Numbered from the stretch's first letter, positions 17,503 to 28,051 are shown. The stretch is 64,000 nt of DNA from Bradyrhizobium sp. CCBAU 53338 (GCF_015291665.1 NZ_CP030048.1:4154001-4218000), one strand, 5' to 3'. The notes: generated by a model from the sequence alone, not told the origin. Program-made: numbers and translations.

Positions 17503-17621
17503 TCATGACGGATCAGCCGGGTGCGCGCGAACACGCGACGCGACGACGGAGTCCGGGTCGAAACCGGCTCGAGCGCATGGCCGGCGCGCCTGATCGAGGC
17601 GACCGGGGTGACGGCAGGAGA

Positions 17622-17864
17622 TCAGTTCTTCTTCATCATCCCGTCGTCCTTCTTCATGCCGTCCTTCGACATCGTGTCCTTCTTCATGCCGTCGTCCTTG
17701 GACATGTGATCTTTCTTCATGCTGTCCTTGGACATCGTGTCCTTCTTCATCATGCCGTCGTCCTTGCCCATCTTGTCCTGGGCGAAAGCGGCCGGCGACA
17801 GCGCAAGGCCAAGCGAGAGAGCGGCAGCCGAGACGCCGAGCACGATGCGGGTGCGAATGGTCAT
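17622..17864 (-). CDS. Exported pentapeptide MxKDx-repeat protein
   Basis: This 80-residue protein has a clean signal peptide (cleavage 'AFA-QD', about residue 28). The mature part consists almost wholly of tandem MxKDx units such as 'KDDGMMKKDTMSKDSMKKD', giving a Met/Lys/Asp-rich, probably disordered periplasmic protein. MxKDx proteins are a recognised repeat family; metal (copper) binding through the methionines is a plausible but unproven idea. The DNA repeat makes the region prone to slippage, so repeat number may vary between strains. Confidence 0.88.
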   Translation of the reverse strand: MTIRTRIVLGVSAAALSLGLALSPAAFAQDKMGKDDGMMKKDTMSKDSMKKDHMSKDDGMKKDTMSKDGMKKDDGMMKKN

Positions 17865-18215
17865 GAGAAATCTTCCCTTCGAGGTGATGTTTGTCAGCGA
17901 CGTGTGCCGCTAAACAATCTCGACGGATCGATGCACGTCCTTGTTACGCGAGATCCTAGATTTTTTCGGAGGCCGTGGGGCGCGCCTCGCCCGATCGTCA
18001 CCTGATGTACGGCGTTAACGATCGGAACATCAGGCCGGGCGTGTGCAGCGCAGCAAGACGAACACTTGCCGCGGCATTCCGTCTCGCCCTATCAAATGAG
18101 AGAACTCCGGGTTGAAGACAGGCTAGGATGGCCTCCGCGCCGGTCTCATCTCATCACCCACCCAGATCACGTCCAACAAGAACCGTCCGAAGAACCGCTC
18201 CAGGGGGATACTCCA
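17865..18215. other. 351-bp divergent intergenic region
   Basis: This separates the MxKDx gene (leftward) from the TRAP operon (rightward). An open frame from 18066 runs into dctP but lacks coding character. The true dctP start follows AGGGGG at 18202-18207. No regulator site identified. Confidence 0.5.
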
Positions 18216-19238
18216 ATGCTCACGCGCCGCCATCTGCTCACGACCGCCGTCGTCGCACCCGCCATTCTTCGCTTCGGCATCGGCACCGCGCATGCCGCGA
18301 CCGCGCTGAAGATCTCGCACCAATTCCCCGGCGGCACCATCGACAAGGGCGATTTCCGCGACCGGCTGTGCCGCATGTTCGCAGCCGAAGTCAGCAAGCG
18401 CAGCAACGGCGACATCGCGGCCGAGATCTATCCGAACTCCTCGCTGATCAAGACGAACGCGCAGTTCTCCGCGATGCGCAAGGGCGCGCTCGACATCTCG
18501 CTCTATCCGATGCCGTATGCCGGCGGCGAACTCCCCGAGACCAATATCGGCCTGATGCCCGGCCTCGTCACCACCTACGACCAGGGCATGCGCTGGAAGA
18601 AGGAGCCGGTCGGCAAGGCGCTGACCGACTTCCTCGCCGACAAGGGCATCATCCTGCTCACCTGGGTTTGGCAGGCCGGCGGCGTCGCCAGCCGCTCCAA
18701 GCCGATCGTGGCGCCGGAAGATGCCAAGGGCATGAAGGTGCGCGGCGGCTCGCGCGAGATGGACATGGTGCTCCAGACCGCCGGCGCCTCGGTGCTGTCG
18801 GTGCCCTCCAACGAAATCTACGCGGCGATGCAGACCGGCGCGTGCGACGCCGGTATCACCTCCTCCACCAGCCTGATCTCGTTCCGCCTCGAAGAGGTCG
18901 CGAAGTCGCTGACCTCTGGTGCGGGCGCGTCCTACTGGTTCATGCTCGAGCCGCTGATGATGTCGAAGGCGATCTTCGACAAGCTGCCGAAGAACCAGCA
19001 GGACATCCTGGTCGCCGTCGGTCAGGAGCTCGAGGCCTTCGGCCGAAAGGGCGCGCAGGATGACGACATCGAGGTTGCCAAGGTCTACGAGAAGGCCGGC
19101 GCCAAGGTCTCGGCGCTCGACGCCGCGACCGTCGGCAAGTGGCGCGACATCGCGCGCGACACCGCGTGGAAGGATTACGGCGCCAAGACCGCGACCGCCG
19201 CGAACCTGCTCAAGCTCGCCTCCGACGTCGCTGCATGA
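18216..19238 (+). CDS. dctP: TRAP transporter substrate-binding protein (DctP family)
   Basis: This 340-residue periplasmic solute receptor was assigned a start at 18216, preceded by AGGGGG at a good distance, which opens a Tat-like signal peptide 'MLTRRHLLTTAVVAPAIL'. The mature part shows the DctP fold: 'LKISHQFPGG', 'AEIYPNSSL', and 'GMKVRGGSREMDMVLQTAGA' with the conserved arginine that binds ligand carboxylate. It is the first gene of dctP-dctQ-dctM with ATGA overlaps. Substrates of such systems are usually C4-dicarboxylates or other organic acids; which one cannot be told here. Confidence 0.93.
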   Translation: MLTRRHLLTTAVVAPAILRFGIGTAHAATALKISHQFPGGTIDKGDFRDRLCRMFAAEVSKRSNGDIAAEIYPNSSLIKTNAQFSAMRKGALDISLYPMPYAGGELPETNIGLMPGLVTTYDQGMRWKKEPVGKALTDFLADKGIILLTWVWQAGGVASRSKPIVAPEDAKGMKVRGGSREMDMVLQTAGASVLSVPSNEIYAAMQTGACDAGITSSTSLISFRLEEVAKSLTSGAGASYWFMLEPLMMSKAIFDKLPKNQQDILVAVGQELEAFGRKGAQDDDIEVAKVYEKAGAKVSALDAATVGKWRDIARDTAWKDYGAKTATAANLLKLASDVAA

Positions 19239-19789
19239 GCCACGGTCCGCTGACGGATCGTGACGACACGGCGAACACTGCCGCAGGAACCGGCCTTGCG
19301 GCAGTGCTCGATCGCGGCCTCGCCATCCTCAATCGCGTCATCGTCGTGTTCGCAGCGCTGGCGCTGGTCGCGGCCTGCGCCATCCTGAGCTACAGCGTGC
19401 TGAGCCGCGCGCTGTTCAAGGCCGCCAATTACTGGCAGGACGAGGCGGCCGTGTTCCTGCTGGTCGGCGCGACCTTCATGACGGCAGCCTATGTACAGCA
19501 GAGCCGCGGCCATATCGGCATCGAAGCCTTCGTCGGCCTGCTGTCGCCCCTTGCGAACAAAATCCGGCTCTGGATCGTCGACGTCGCGACATTCCTGTTC
19601 TGCGCCTTCTTCACCTGGAAGTCGTGGACGCTGACCCACGAGGCCTATGTCGACGGCCAGGTCTCGAACTCGATGTGGTCGCCGCCGCTCGCCATTCCCT
19701 ATTCCCTGATGGCGCTCGGCATGAGCCTGCTCTGCGTCCAGATCCTCGTGCAGCTGGCGCTGCCTTTCGCGGGAGCCAGGCGTCCATGA
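19235..19789 (+). CDS. dctQ: TRAP transporter small membrane subunit (DctQ)
   Basis: This 184-residue protein has four membrane helices and the conserved 'SRALFKAANYWQDEAAVFLL' stretch of DctQ. It supports the large DctM subunit in sodium-driven uptake. The start at 19235 overlaps the dctP stop (ATGA), and its own stop overlaps the dctM start in the same way, so the three are translationally coupled. Confidence 0.92.
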   Translation: MSHGPLTDRDDTANTAAGTGLAAVLDRGLAILNRVIVVFAALALVAACAILSYSVLSRALFKAANYWQDEAAVFLLVGATFMTAAYVQQSRGHIGIEAFVGLLSPLANKIRLWIVDVATFLFCAFFTWKSWTLTHEAYVDGQVSNSMWSPPLAIPYSLMALGMSLLCVQILVQLALPFAGARRP

Positions 19790-21144
19790 GCGTTTTCGGC
19801 ATCGGCGTCGCTTATGGGCTCGTGACGCTGCTCGTGATGTTCTCGGGCATGCCGATCGCATTCGCGCTCGGCGCGGTCGCGGTCGCGTTCATGGGCATCT
19901 ACATGCCCGCGGCCTCGCTCGATACGGTGACGCAGAACGTCTATGAGGAGATGGCCTCGATCACGCTGCTGTCGATCCCGCTCTTCATCCTCAAGGGCGC
20001 CGCGATCGGCAAATCGCGCGCCGGCCAGGACCTCTATTCCGCCCTGCATGCCTGGCTGCATCGCGTGCCGGGCGGTCTCGGCGTTGCCAACGTGTTCGCC
20101 TGCGCGCTGTTCGCGGCGATGGCCGGCTCGAGCCCGGCGACCTGCTCGGCGATCGGTTCGGCCGGCATCCCCGAGATGCGCAAGCGCGGCTATTCCGGCG
20201 GTTTCGCGGCCGGCATCATTGCCGCCGGCGGCACGCTCGGCATTTTGCTGCCGCCGTCGATCACCATGATCCTGTTTGCAGTCGCTGCCGAGAAGTCGCT
20301 GGGGCGCCTGTTCCTCGCCGGCATCGGCCCCGGCCTGCTGCTGGTCTCGCTGTTCGGATTCTATGCGGTCTTCCGCTTTCGCCAGGAATATGCCGCGGCC
20401 GAAGCCGCCTACAAGAACGGCGGCCCCGAGGCCGCCATTCTCGCCCGCGACGAGTACACGCTCGCCGAACGCTTCAGCGTGCTGCCGCGCGTGATCCCGT
20501 TCGTGCTGCTCCTGACCGGCGTCATGGCAGCGCTCTATGGCGGCTTCGCCACGCCGTCGGAGACGGCCGGCCTCGGCGGCCTCCTGGCGCTCGGGCTGAT
20601 CGCGGCGATCTACGGCGTGTGGCGGCCCGAAGATCTCGGCCCGATCATGAAGTCGACGATCCGGGAATCCACCATGCTGATGATGATCATCGGCATGTCG
20701 CTGCTCTATTCCTACGTGATGAGCTATCTGCACATCTCGCAATCGGCGGCCGAATCCGTCGTCGCGATGCATCTGCCGCGCTGGGGGCTGTTGTTCGCGA
20801 TCCTCGTCATGGTGGTCGTGCTCGGCTTCTTCCTGCCGCCGGTGTCGATCATCCTGATGACCGCGCCGATCATCCTGCCGCCGCTCCGCGCCGCCAATTT
20901 CGACATCATCTGGTTCGGCGTGGTCATGACCATCGTGATGGAGATGGGACTGATCCATCCACCCGTCGGCCTCAACATCTTCGTCATCCGCAACGTTGCT
21001 CCCGACATTTCGCTGAGCGAAGTGATCTGGGGCACGCTGCCCTTCGTGCTCTTGATGATGGCCGCGGTGCTGCTGCTGTGCCTGGTGCCGGAGATTTCGA
21101 CCTGGCTGCCGGACCTGGTGATGGGGCCGGACGGGAGCAGGTAG
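19786..21144 (+). CDS. dctM: TRAP transporter large permease subunit (DctM)
   Basis: This 452-residue permease has about 12 helices and the DctM elements 'FSGMPIAFALG', 'MAGSSPATCSAIGS' and 'AAGGTLGILLPPSI'. It carries the transport pathway and the sodium coupling. The start at 19786 forms an ATGA overlap with dctQ; an upstream in-frame start 162 bp earlier lies inside dctQ and is not needed. It ends 25 bp from the convergent HMG-CoA lyase gene. Confidence 0.94.
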   Translation: MSVFGIGVAYGLVTLLVMFSGMPIAFALGAVAVAFMGIYMPAASLDTVTQNVYEEMASITLLSIPLFILKGAAIGKSRAGQDLYSALHAWLHRVPGGLGVANVFACALFAAMAGSSPATCSAIGSAGIPEMRKRGYSGGFAAGIIAAGGTLGILLPPSITMILFAVAAEKSLGRLFLAGIGPGLLLVSLFGFYAVFRFRQEYAAAEAAYKNGGPEAAILARDEYTLAERFSVLPRVIPFVLLLTGVMAALYGGFATPSETAGLGGLLALGLIAAIYGVWRPEDLGPIMKSTIRESTMLMMIIGMSLLYSYVMSYLHISQSAAESVVAMHLPRWGLLFAILVMVVVLGFFLPPVSIILMTAPIILPPLRAANFDIIWFGVVMTIVMEMGLIHPPVGLNIFVIRNVAPDISLSEVIWGTLPFVLLMMAAVLLLCLVPEISTWLPDLVMGPDGSR

Positions 21145-21168
21145 CGCCCTCTCCGCCGGAGGACTAGT

Positions 21169-22080
21169 CTAGGAGGCGGCCCGCTTCTTCTTCGCGTTCA
21201 GCGCAGAGGCCACGCGGCTCACGGGCGGCTTGCCCAGCACGACACTCATCGCGTTGGTCGCCGCCAGCAGCTTCTCCATGTCGACGCCGGTCTTCACGCC
21301 CATGCCCTCAAGCATGTAGACGACGTCTTCGGTCGCGACATTGCCGGTCGCGCCGGGCGCATAGGGACAGCCGCCGAGCCCACCGGCGGCGGCATCGATG
21401 ACCCGGACACCCTCCTCCATCCCGGCATAGAGATTGGCGAGCGCCTGACCGTAAGTGTCGTGGAAATGCATCGCGAGTTTTGCCGGCGGGATATTGGCGC
21501 TGACCGCGCGCAGCATCTCCTTCGCCTTGTCGGGCGTGCCGACGCCGATGGTATCGCCGAGCGAGATCTCGTAGCAGCCGAGCTCCCACAGCGTGCTCGC
21601 AAGATCTGCGACCGCCTTCGGCTTGATCTCGCCGTCGAAAGGACAGCCGAGCACGCAGGAGATATAGCCGCGCACCGGGACGCCGTCGGCCTTGGCACGC
21701 GCCAGCACCGGCTTGAACCGCTCGATGGATTCCGCGACGGTGCAATTGATGTTGGCGCGCGAAAAGCCTTCCGAGGCTGCGGCGAACACAGACACCACTT
21801 TCGCGCCCGCGGCGCGGGCGGCGTCATAGCCCTTCTCGTTCGGCACCAGCACGTGGAATTCGGCGTTCTTGATCTGGCTCACGCCGCGCAGCACGGCGTC
21901 CGAGCTTGCCATCTGAGGGATCGCCTTGGGCGAGACGAACGCGCCGACCTCAACCGTATCGAGCCCGGCGGCGACCAGCGCCTCGATGAAGGCGATGCGA
22001 GCCTCGACGCTCACAGGCGTCTTCTCGTTCTGGAGGCCGTCGCGCGGCCCCATCTCGATGATGCGGACGGGTTCGCTCAT
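21169..22080 (-). CDS. mvaB: Hydroxymethylglutaryl-CoA lyase
   Basis: This 303-residue enzyme cleaves HMG-CoA to acetoacetate and acetyl-CoA, the last step of leucine degradation. It has the TIM-barrel signature 'MGPRDGLQNE', the metal-binding 'HFHD' (H205, H207) and the active-site loop 'GGCPYAPGATGN' with catalytic C238. It lies one base downstream of the biotin-carboxylase subunit and is the last gene of the leucine operon (liu-type). The C-terminus is short and lacks a peroxisomal-type extension, as expected for bacteria. Confidence 0.96.
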   Translation of the reverse strand: MSEPVRIIEMGPRDGLQNEKTPVSVEARIAFIEALVAAGLDTVEVGAFVSPKAIPQMASSDAVLRGVSQIKNAEFHVLVPNEKGYDAARAAGAKVVSVFAAASEGFSRANINCTVAESIERFKPVLARAKADGVPVRGYISCVLGCPFDGEIKPKAVADLASTLWELGCYEISLGDTIGVGTPDKAKEMLRAVSANIPPAKLAMHFHDTYGQALANLYAGMEEGVRVIDAAAGGLGGCPYAPGATGNVATEDVVYMLEGMGVKTGVDMEKLLAATNAMSVVLGKPPVSRVASALNAKKKRAAS

Positions 22081-22081
22081 G

Positions 22082-24085
22082 TCACTCCCCGGAAGCCTCG
22101 ACCACAGCGAGCTCGATGCCTTCCTGAACGATATCGCCGACCTTGCACTTGATCGATTTCAGCACACCGGCATAGGGCGCCCGCAGCGTCTGCTCCATTT
22201 TCATCACTTCCAGCGTGAGAATGGGGGCGCCCTTCTCGAGCTCGGCGCCCTCCTCGGCCAGCACGGCGACGACGGTGCCCGGCAGCGGCGCCGCGATCTT
22301 GTCTTCGCCGACATGCTCCTCGCTCTCGCCGCCGAACGGATCGACCCAGTGCAGGTCGAAGCGGCCGTTGCGTGTACGCAAGTAGAGCTCGTGACCGTCG
22401 ATCACGACGGCAACGGAGGACTTGACGCCATCCAGCGTCAGATCGAAGCCGCCATCCTTCGGCGCAACCGTGAACGCCAGCTCACGCTCGCCGATAACGA
22501 GCGTCGACGGGCCGCTGCCATAGTTCAGCGTGATCTTCTGCTCGGACCCATGCCCGACGCGGAACGCAAAATTGCGCTGGCGGCGGCCGACCGGCTGCCA
22601 GCCAAAGATCTGCCAGGGTGACGCCGCCTCACCTAGCGCTACCTGTCGCTCGTCATTGACGATTGCGGCAACCGCGGCACACAGCTCGAGCTCGCCGGGC
22701 GCCGACGGGGCCTGCGTCAGCACCGCCAGCTCGCGCTCGATGAAGCCGGTGTCGATCGCATTCGCCCGCACCTTCGGATGCGTGATCAGCGCCGACAGGA
22801 ACGGGATATTGGTGACGATGCCGCGGACATCGGAATCTTCCAGGCCGCGGTTGAGCCGATCGATCGCGACATCGCGCGTCGGCGCCCATGCGATCATTTT
22901 GGCGAGCATCGCATCGTAATACGGCGAGACGCTATCGCCCTCGCGATAGCCGGCATCGATGCGCAGGCCGCCGGTCTCGGCCGGCAAACGCCATGTCGAG
23001 ATCCTGCCGACCGACGGCATGAAATTCCTCGTCGGATTCTCCGCGTAGACGCGCGCCTCGATGGCATGGCCGTTGAGCTTGATCTCGTCCTGTCTCATGG
23101 GCAGCGCCTCGCCGAAGGCGACACGCAGCTGCCATTCGACGAGGTCGATCCCCGTGATCAATTCGGTCACGGGATGCTCGACCTGGAGGCGTGTGTTCAT
23201 CTCGATGAAGAACACGTCCTTGCCGTCGGAGACGAACTCGATCGTGCCGGCGCCGACATAGCTCACCGCACCCGCCGCCTTCCGCGCGGCGGCACAGACC
23301 GTCTCGCGCTGGGCCGCATTGAGCGTCGGCGACGGCGCCTCCTCGATCACCTTCTGGTGCCGGCGCTGCAAGGTGCATTCGCGCTCGAACAGCGAGAGCA
23401 GATTGCCGTGGCTGTCGCCGATGATCTGCACCTCGATATGGCGGGGATTGTCGACATATTTTTCGATCAGCATGCGGTCGTCGCCGAATGCCGCCTTGGC
23501 CTCGCGCTTGGCGCTGACGATGGCCGGCGCAAGCTCGGCCGCCGAGCGCACGATGCGCATGCCGCGACCGCCGCCGCCGGCGGACGCCTTGACCAGGATC
23601 GGGAATCCGATCTTGTCGGCGGCCTTCGCCAGCGTCGCATCGTCCTGGGCCTCGCCGTGATAGCCGGGCACCAGCGGGACGCCCGCCTTCTCCATCAGTG
23701 CTTTCGAGCCTGACTTCGAGCCCATCGCCGTCATCATCTCGGCGGTCGGGCCGACGAACACGAGGCCGGCATCGAGGCAGGCCTGCGCGAACTCGGCGTT
23801 CTCCGACAGGAAGCCGTAGCCGGGATGCACGGCCTCGGCGCCGGTCTTGCGCGCGGCCTCGATCAGCCGCTCGACATCGAGGTAGCTGTCGCGGGCGCGC
23901 GCAGGCCCGAGCAGCACGGCCTCGTCCGCGAGCGCGACATGCATCGCATCGCGATCGGCTTCGGAATAGACCGCCACCGTGCGCAGACCCATGGCGCGCG
24001 CGGTGCGGATCACGCGGCAGGCGATCTCGCCCCGGTTGGCGATCAGGAGCGTGCGAAAACGGCGGTAGAGCTTTGAGCGGTCCAT
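22082..24085 (-). CDS. mccA: Methylcrotonyl-CoA carboxylase, biotin-containing alpha subunit
   Basis: This 667-residue protein has a biotin carboxylase N-half ('LLIANRGEIACRVIRTARA', glycine-rich ATP loop 'GGGGRGMRIV', 'MNTRLQVEHPVTE') and a C-terminal biotinyl domain with 'LEVMKMEQ', where K is biotinylated. It carboxylates its biotin using ATP and bicarbonate, then passes CO2 to methylcrotonyl-CoA with the beta subunit. The start at 24085 matches family N-termini; the frame is open further up but without homology. The methylcrotonyl assignment, rather than propionyl, follows from the adjacent isovaleryl-CoA dehydrogenase and HMG-CoA lyase genes. Confidence 0.94.
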   Translation of the reverse strand: MDRSKLYRRFRTLLIANRGEIACRVIRTARAMGLRTVAVYSEADRDAMHVALADEAVLLGPARARDSYLDVERLIEAARKTGAEAVHPGYGFLSENAEFAQACLDAGLVFVGPTAEMMTAMGSKSGSKALMEKAGVPLVPGYHGEAQDDATLAKAADKIGFPILVKASAGGGGRGMRIVRSAAELAPAIVSAKREAKAAFGDDRMLIEKYVDNPRHIEVQIIGDSHGNLLSLFERECTLQRRHQKVIEEAPSPTLNAAQRETVCAAARKAAGAVSYVGAGTIEFVSDGKDVFFIEMNTRLQVEHPVTELITGIDLVEWQLRVAFGEALPMRQDEIKLNGHAIEARVYAENPTRNFMPSVGRISTWRLPAETGGLRIDAGYREGDSVSPYYDAMLAKMIAWAPTRDVAIDRLNRGLEDSDVRGIVTNIPFLSALITHPKVRANAIDTGFIERELAVLTQAPSAPGELELCAAVAAIVNDERQVALGEAASPWQIFGWQPVGRRQRNFAFRVGHGSEQKITLNYGSGPSTLVIGERELAFTVAPKDGGFDLTLDGVKSSVAVVIDGHELYLRTRNGRFDLHWVDPFGGESEEHVGEDKIAAPLPGTVVAVLAEEGAELEKGAPILTLEVMKMEQTLRAPYAGVLKSIKCKVGDIVQEGIELAVVEASGE

Positions 24086-24089
24086 CGCA

Positions 24090-25694
24090 TCACATCCTGA
24101 ACAGGCCGAACTTCGTCGGCTCGATCGGCGCATTCGACGCCGCCGAAAGGCCAAGGCCGAGCACGAGGCGAGTGTCGGCCGGGTCGATCACGCCGTCGTC
24201 CCACAGCCGCGCGGTCGCGTAATAGGGATGCCCCTGGCTCTCATATTGGTCGCGGATCGGCTTGCGGAATTTGTCCTCCGCCTCCTTCGACCAGCTATCG
24301 CCCTTGGCCTCGATATTGTCGCGGCGGACCTGACTCAGCACCATCGAGGCCTGCTCGCCGCCCATCACCGAGATGCGTGCGTTCGGCCACATCCACAGAA
24401 AGCGCGGTGAATAAGCACGGCCGCACATGCCGTAATTGCCGGCGCCGTAGGAGCCGCCGATCACCACGGTGAATTTCGGAACCGAGGCGGTCGCGACCGC
24501 CGTCACCAGCTTGGCGCCGTCGCGCGCAATGCCGCCGGCCTCGTATTTCTTGCCGACCATGAAGCCGGTGATGTTCTGCAGGAACACCAGCGGAATGCCG
24601 CGCTGGCAGCACAGCTCGATGAAATGCGCGCCTTTCAGCGAACTTTCGCTGAAGAGGATGCCGTTGTTGGCGATGATGCCGACCGGGTAGCCCCAGATGT
24701 GCGCGAAGCCACACACCAGCGTCGTGCCATAGAGTTTCTTGAACTCGTCGAACTCGGAACCGTCTACTACGCGAGCAATGATATCGCGCACGTCGAACGG
24801 CTTTCTGCCATCCACGGGCACCACGCCGTAGATCTCCTCGGCCGCAAACAGCGGATCGCGCGGCGGATGCATGTTGAGGTTTGGCCGCGCAGACGGCTTC
24901 AGCGTACCGACGATGCGACGCGCGATGCCGATCGCGTGAGCATCGTTCTGGGCATAGTGGTCGGTCACGCCCGATTGTCGCGAATGCACGTCGGCCCCGC
25001 CGAGCTCTTCGGCGCTGACGACCTCGCCGGTCGCAGCCTTCACCAGCGGCGGGCCGCCGAGGAAGATGGTGCCCTGGTTGCGCACGATGATACTCTCGTC
25101 CGACATCGCAGGCACGTAGGCGCCGCCGGCGGTGCAGGAGCCCATCACGATGGCGATCTGCGGGATGCCCTGCGAGGACATCTGGGCCTGGTTGTAGAAG
25201 ATGCGGCCGAAATGGCGCTCGTCCGGAAAGATCTCGTCCTGTAGCGGCAGGAAGGCGCCGCCGGAATCGACCATGTAGACGCAGGGCAGATTGTTCTGCC
25301 GCGCGACGTCCTGCGCACGCAGATGCTTCTTCACCGTCATCGGATAGTAGGTGCCGCCCTTGATGGTGGCATCATTGGCGACGATGACGCACTCGCGCCC
25401 CGAAATGCGCCCGACGCCGGTGACGACGCTCGCCGAATGTACGTCGCCGCCATAGAGGCCATGGGCCGCGAGCGGCGACAGTTCCAGGAACGAGGTGCCG
25501 GGATCGACCAGGAGATCGACGCGCTCGCGCGCCAGCATCTTGCCGCGCGAGGTGTGGCGGTTGCGCGAGGCCTCGCCGCCGCCGCCGGCGACCTGGGCGA
25601 GCTTCTCGCGCAAATCCGCGACGAGCGCCCGCATGGATTCGGAATTGCGCGCGAAATCCTGGGAGGATGGATCGATGCTGGAATGGAGCGGCAT
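24090..25694 (-). CDS. mccB: Methylcrotonyl-CoA carboxylase, carboxyltransferase beta subunit
   Basis: This 534-residue crotonase-fold protein has the two CoA and biotin-binding halves. '[17 protein letters not shown]' and '[16 protein letters not shown]' are the typical MCC beta motifs. It transfers the carboxyl group from biotin to 3-methylcrotonyl-CoA, giving 3-methylglutaconyl-CoA. It is followed after four bases by mccA. No enoyl-CoA hydratase (methylglutaconyl-CoA hydratase) gene lies in the operon, so that step must be encoded elsewhere. Confidence 0.95.
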   Translation of the reverse strand: MPLHSSIDPSSQDFARNSESMRALVADLREKLAQVAGGGGEASRNRHTSRGKMLARERVDLLVDPGTSFLELSPLAAHGLYGGDVHSASVVTGVGRISGRECVIVANDATIKGGTYYPMTVKKHLRAQDVARQNNLPCVYMVDSGGAFLPLQDEIFPDERHFGRIFYNQAQMSSQGIPQIAIVMGSCTAGGAYVPAMSDESIIVRNQGTIFLGGPPLVKAATGEVVSAEELGGADVHSRQSGVTDHYAQNDAHAIGIARRIVGTLKPSARPNLNMHPPRDPLFAAEEIYGVVPVDGRKPFDVRDIIARVVDGSEFDEFKKLYGTTLVCGFAHIWGYPVGIIANNGILFSESSLKGAHFIELCCQRGIPLVFLQNITGFMVGKKYEAGGIARDGAKLVTAVATASVPKFTVVIGGSYGAGNYGMCGRAYSPRFLWMWPNARISVMGGEQASMVLSQVRRDNIEAKGDSWSKEAEDKFRKPIRDQYESQGHPYYATARLWDDGVIDPADTRLVLGLGLSAASNAPIEPTKFGLFRM

Positions 25695-25734
25695 TGAGGT
25701 CCCGCGTTTCTGGTGACGAGGTTGCGTGGAGAAT

Positions 25735-26907
25735 TTAAGCGGTTTCCGACATCAGCTCGCGGCCGATCAGCATGCGCCGCACCTCGGACGTACCCGCCCC
25801 GATCTCGTACAGCTTGGCGTCGCGCCAGAGCCGGCCGACCGGAAACTCGCTGGTGTAGCCGACGCCGCCGAGTGCCTGGATCGCCTCGCCGGCCATCCAG
25901 GTCGCCTTCTCCGCGGAATACAGGATCGCAGCCGCCGCGTCCTTGCGCAGCGTGCGCGCGTGATTGGCGCGATCGCAGGCCTTGCCCACGGCATAGACAT
26001 AGGCGCGCGTGGCCTGCCAGGTCGAATACATGTCGGCGAGCTTGCCCTGCATCAGCTGGAAATCGCCGATCGGCTGGCCGAACTGCTTGCGCTCGTGCAT
26101 GTAGGGCACCACCGCATCCATGCAGGCCGCCATGATGCCGAGCGGGCCGCCAGACAGCACCGCGCGCTCATAGTCGAGACCGGACATCAGCACCTTGACG
26201 CCCTCGCCGACATTGCCGAGCACGTTCTCTGCCGGTACCTCGCACTCGTCGAAGAACAGCGGATAAGTGTTGGAGCCGCGCATGCCCAGCTTGTCGAGAT
26301 GCTGGCCATGCGTAAAACCCTTGAAGCCTTTCTCGATCAGGAAGGCGGTCATGCCGCGCGGGCCGGCCTCGGGATCGGTCTTGGCGTAGACCACCAGCAC
26401 GTCGGCATCGCCGCCATTGGTGATCCACATCTTCGAGCCGTTGAGCACGTAGCGGTCGCCGCGCTTGTCGGCGCGCAGCTTCATCGACACCACGTCGGAG
26501 CCGGCACCCGGCTCGGACATCGCGAGCGCACCGACATATTCGCCGGAGATCAGCTTCGGCAGATAGCGCTGTCGCTGCGCATCATTGCCGTTGCGGCGGA
26601 TCTGGTTGACGCAGAGGTTGGAATGGGCGCCGTAGGACAGCCCGACCGCGGCCGAGCCACGCGAAATCTCCTCCATGGCGACGACATGGGCGAGGTAGCC
26701 CATGTTGGACCCGCCATATTGCTCCGGCGCGGTCATGCCGAGCAGGCCGAGATCGCCGAAGCGCTTCCAGAGATCGGCCGGGAACAGGTTTGCCTTTTCG
26801 ACCTCGGCGGCGCGCGGGGCGACCTCCGCTTCCACGAAGGCGCGCACGGTATCGCGCAGCATGCCGATGTCTTCGCCCAGATCGAAGTCGATGCTCGGGA
26901 TGTTCAC
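25735..26907 (-). CDS. ivd: Isovaleryl-CoA dehydrogenase
   Basis: This 390-residue acyl-CoA dehydrogenase carries out FAD-dependent oxidation of isovaleryl-CoA to 3-methylcrotonyl-CoA. The start is a GTG at 26907 with GGAGG a few bases upstream, giving '[15 protein letters not shown]', the usual family start. Motifs are '[13 protein letters not shown]', '[11 protein letters not shown]' and the C-terminal '[16 protein letters not shown]'. The segment '[13 protein letters not shown]' carries the glutamate placed as in human IVD, which distinguishes it from short-chain dehydrogenases. First gene of ivd-mccB-mccA-mvaB. Confidence 0.95.
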   Translation of the reverse strand: MNIPSIDFDLGEDIGMLRDTVRAFVEAEVAPRAAEVEKANLFPADLWKRFGDLGLLGMTAPEQYGGSNMGYLAHVVAMEEISRGSAAVGLSYGAHSNLCVNQIRRNGNDAQRQRYLPKLISGEYVGALAMSEPGAGSDVVSMKLRADKRGDRYVLNGSKMWITNGGDADVLVVYAKTDPEAGPRGMTAFLIEKGFKGFTHGQHLDKLGMRGSNTYPLFFDECEVPAENVLGNVGEGVKVLMSGLDYERAVLSGGPLGIMAACMDAVVPYMHERKQFGQPIGDFQLMQGKLADMYSTWQATRAYVYAVGKACDRANHARTLRKDAAAAILYSAEKATWMAGEAIQALGGVGYTSEFPVGRLWRDAKLYEIGAGTSEVRRMLIGRELMSETA

Positions 26908-27022
26908 GGCGATTCCTCCAATGGTCTTATCGGCCCCGAACCTACCCCCGCCCGGGCGCCGTGGCGGTCGAAAAGGTTGCATTTTCCGCCAAGTTTGGCG
27001 AGGATTTTCCAAGGGATTTTCG

Positions 27023-28051
27023 ATGACCTTTCAGGCCGCAACCGCCACGCCCCGCCGTGCCATGACCCCTGTCGCCTTCGTCCGCGGCGTGGTCGCGGCC
27101 TATCGCCGTTACGGGCGGGATCCGGCCGAGGCGCTAGCCAGGGGACAGGTCCAGCCCGACGTGGAGGGATCGACCGATGGGCGGGTCACGGCGGCCCAGT
27201 TCGAAGCGCTGGCGGGCCACGCCATGCGCGAGCTCGACGACGAGGCGCTCGGCTGGTTTTCGCGCAGGCTGCCGTGGGGCACCTACGGCATGCTGTGCCG
27301 CGCCTCGATCACCGCACCCAATCTCGAAGTGGCGCTCAAGCGCTGGTGCCGGCATCACCGCCTGCTGACCGAGGACGTGCTGTTCGAGCTCGCGGTCAGC
27401 GGCGAGACCGCGACCGTCTCCCTTCGCGAGCAGCGCGATCTCGGACCCTTACGCGAATTCTGCCTCGTCACCCTGCTCCGCTATGTCCTCGGATTCTCCT
27501 GTTGGGCGGTGGATTCCGCGATCGCGCTCAGCGCCGCGGAATTCCCGTATCCAGAGCCCGGCCACGTCTCGGTCTATCCGACCATCTTCTGCAAGCATGT
27601 CCGCTTCGATGCGGACGGTGCCCGCATCGTCTTCGACAAGCATTACCTCTCGCTGCCGCTGACCCGCAGCGCCGCCGACCTCGACAACATGCTCAAGGGC
27701 GCGCTGCGGCTGACCGTGCTGCCCTATCGCCGCGACCGGCTGCTGGTCGAGCGCGTCAGGCGCGTGCTGCGCGAGGCGCGCGGGCGTATCCTGGGCGCGG
27801 AGGATGTCGCCAGCGAGCTCGCGCTCTCCACCCGCACCATGCACCGCCGCCTGCGCGAGGAAGCCACCTCGCTGCGCGAACTCAAGGAAGAGGCAAAACT
27901 CGAGCTCGCCAAGCAGGAGCTGATGCGCGGCCGCACCCCGATCAAGCGGATCGCGGAGATCGCCGGCTTCCGAAACGAAAAGAGCTTTTCGCGGGCCTTC
28001 CGCACCTGGACCGGCGCCAGCCCGCGCGAGTTTCGTGGCCGCTATCGCTGA
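27023..28051 (+). CDS. AraC-family transcriptional regulator of the leucine operon (probable)
   Basis: This 342-residue regulator has an N-terminal arabinose-binding-like sensor region ('Arabinose_bd' type, as in OruR/ArgR-like activators) and a C-terminal AraC DNA-binding domain: '[19 protein letters not shown]' is helix-turn-helix one, and '[25 protein letters not shown]' is the signature second one. It is transcribed away from ivd with a 115-bp gap between the starts, so it probably controls the leucine operon in response to a pathway metabolite. A second methionine 14 residues in is an alternative start. Confidence 0.88.
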   Translation: MTFQAATATPRRAMTPVAFVRGVVAAYRRYGRDPAEALARGQVQPDVEGSTDGRVTAAQFEALAGHAMRELDDEALGWFSRRLPWGTYGMLCRASITAPNLEVALKRWCRHHRLLTEDVLFELAVSGETATVSLREQRDLGPLREFCLVTLLRYVLGFSCWAVDSAIALSAAEFPYPEPGHVSVYPTIFCKHVRFDADGARIVFDKHYLSLPLTRSAADLDNMLKGALRLTVLPYRRDRLLVERVRRVLREARGRILGAEDVASELALSTRTMHRRLREEATSLRELKEEAKLELAKQELMRGRTPIKRIAEIAGFRNEKSFSRAFRTWTGASPREFRGRYR

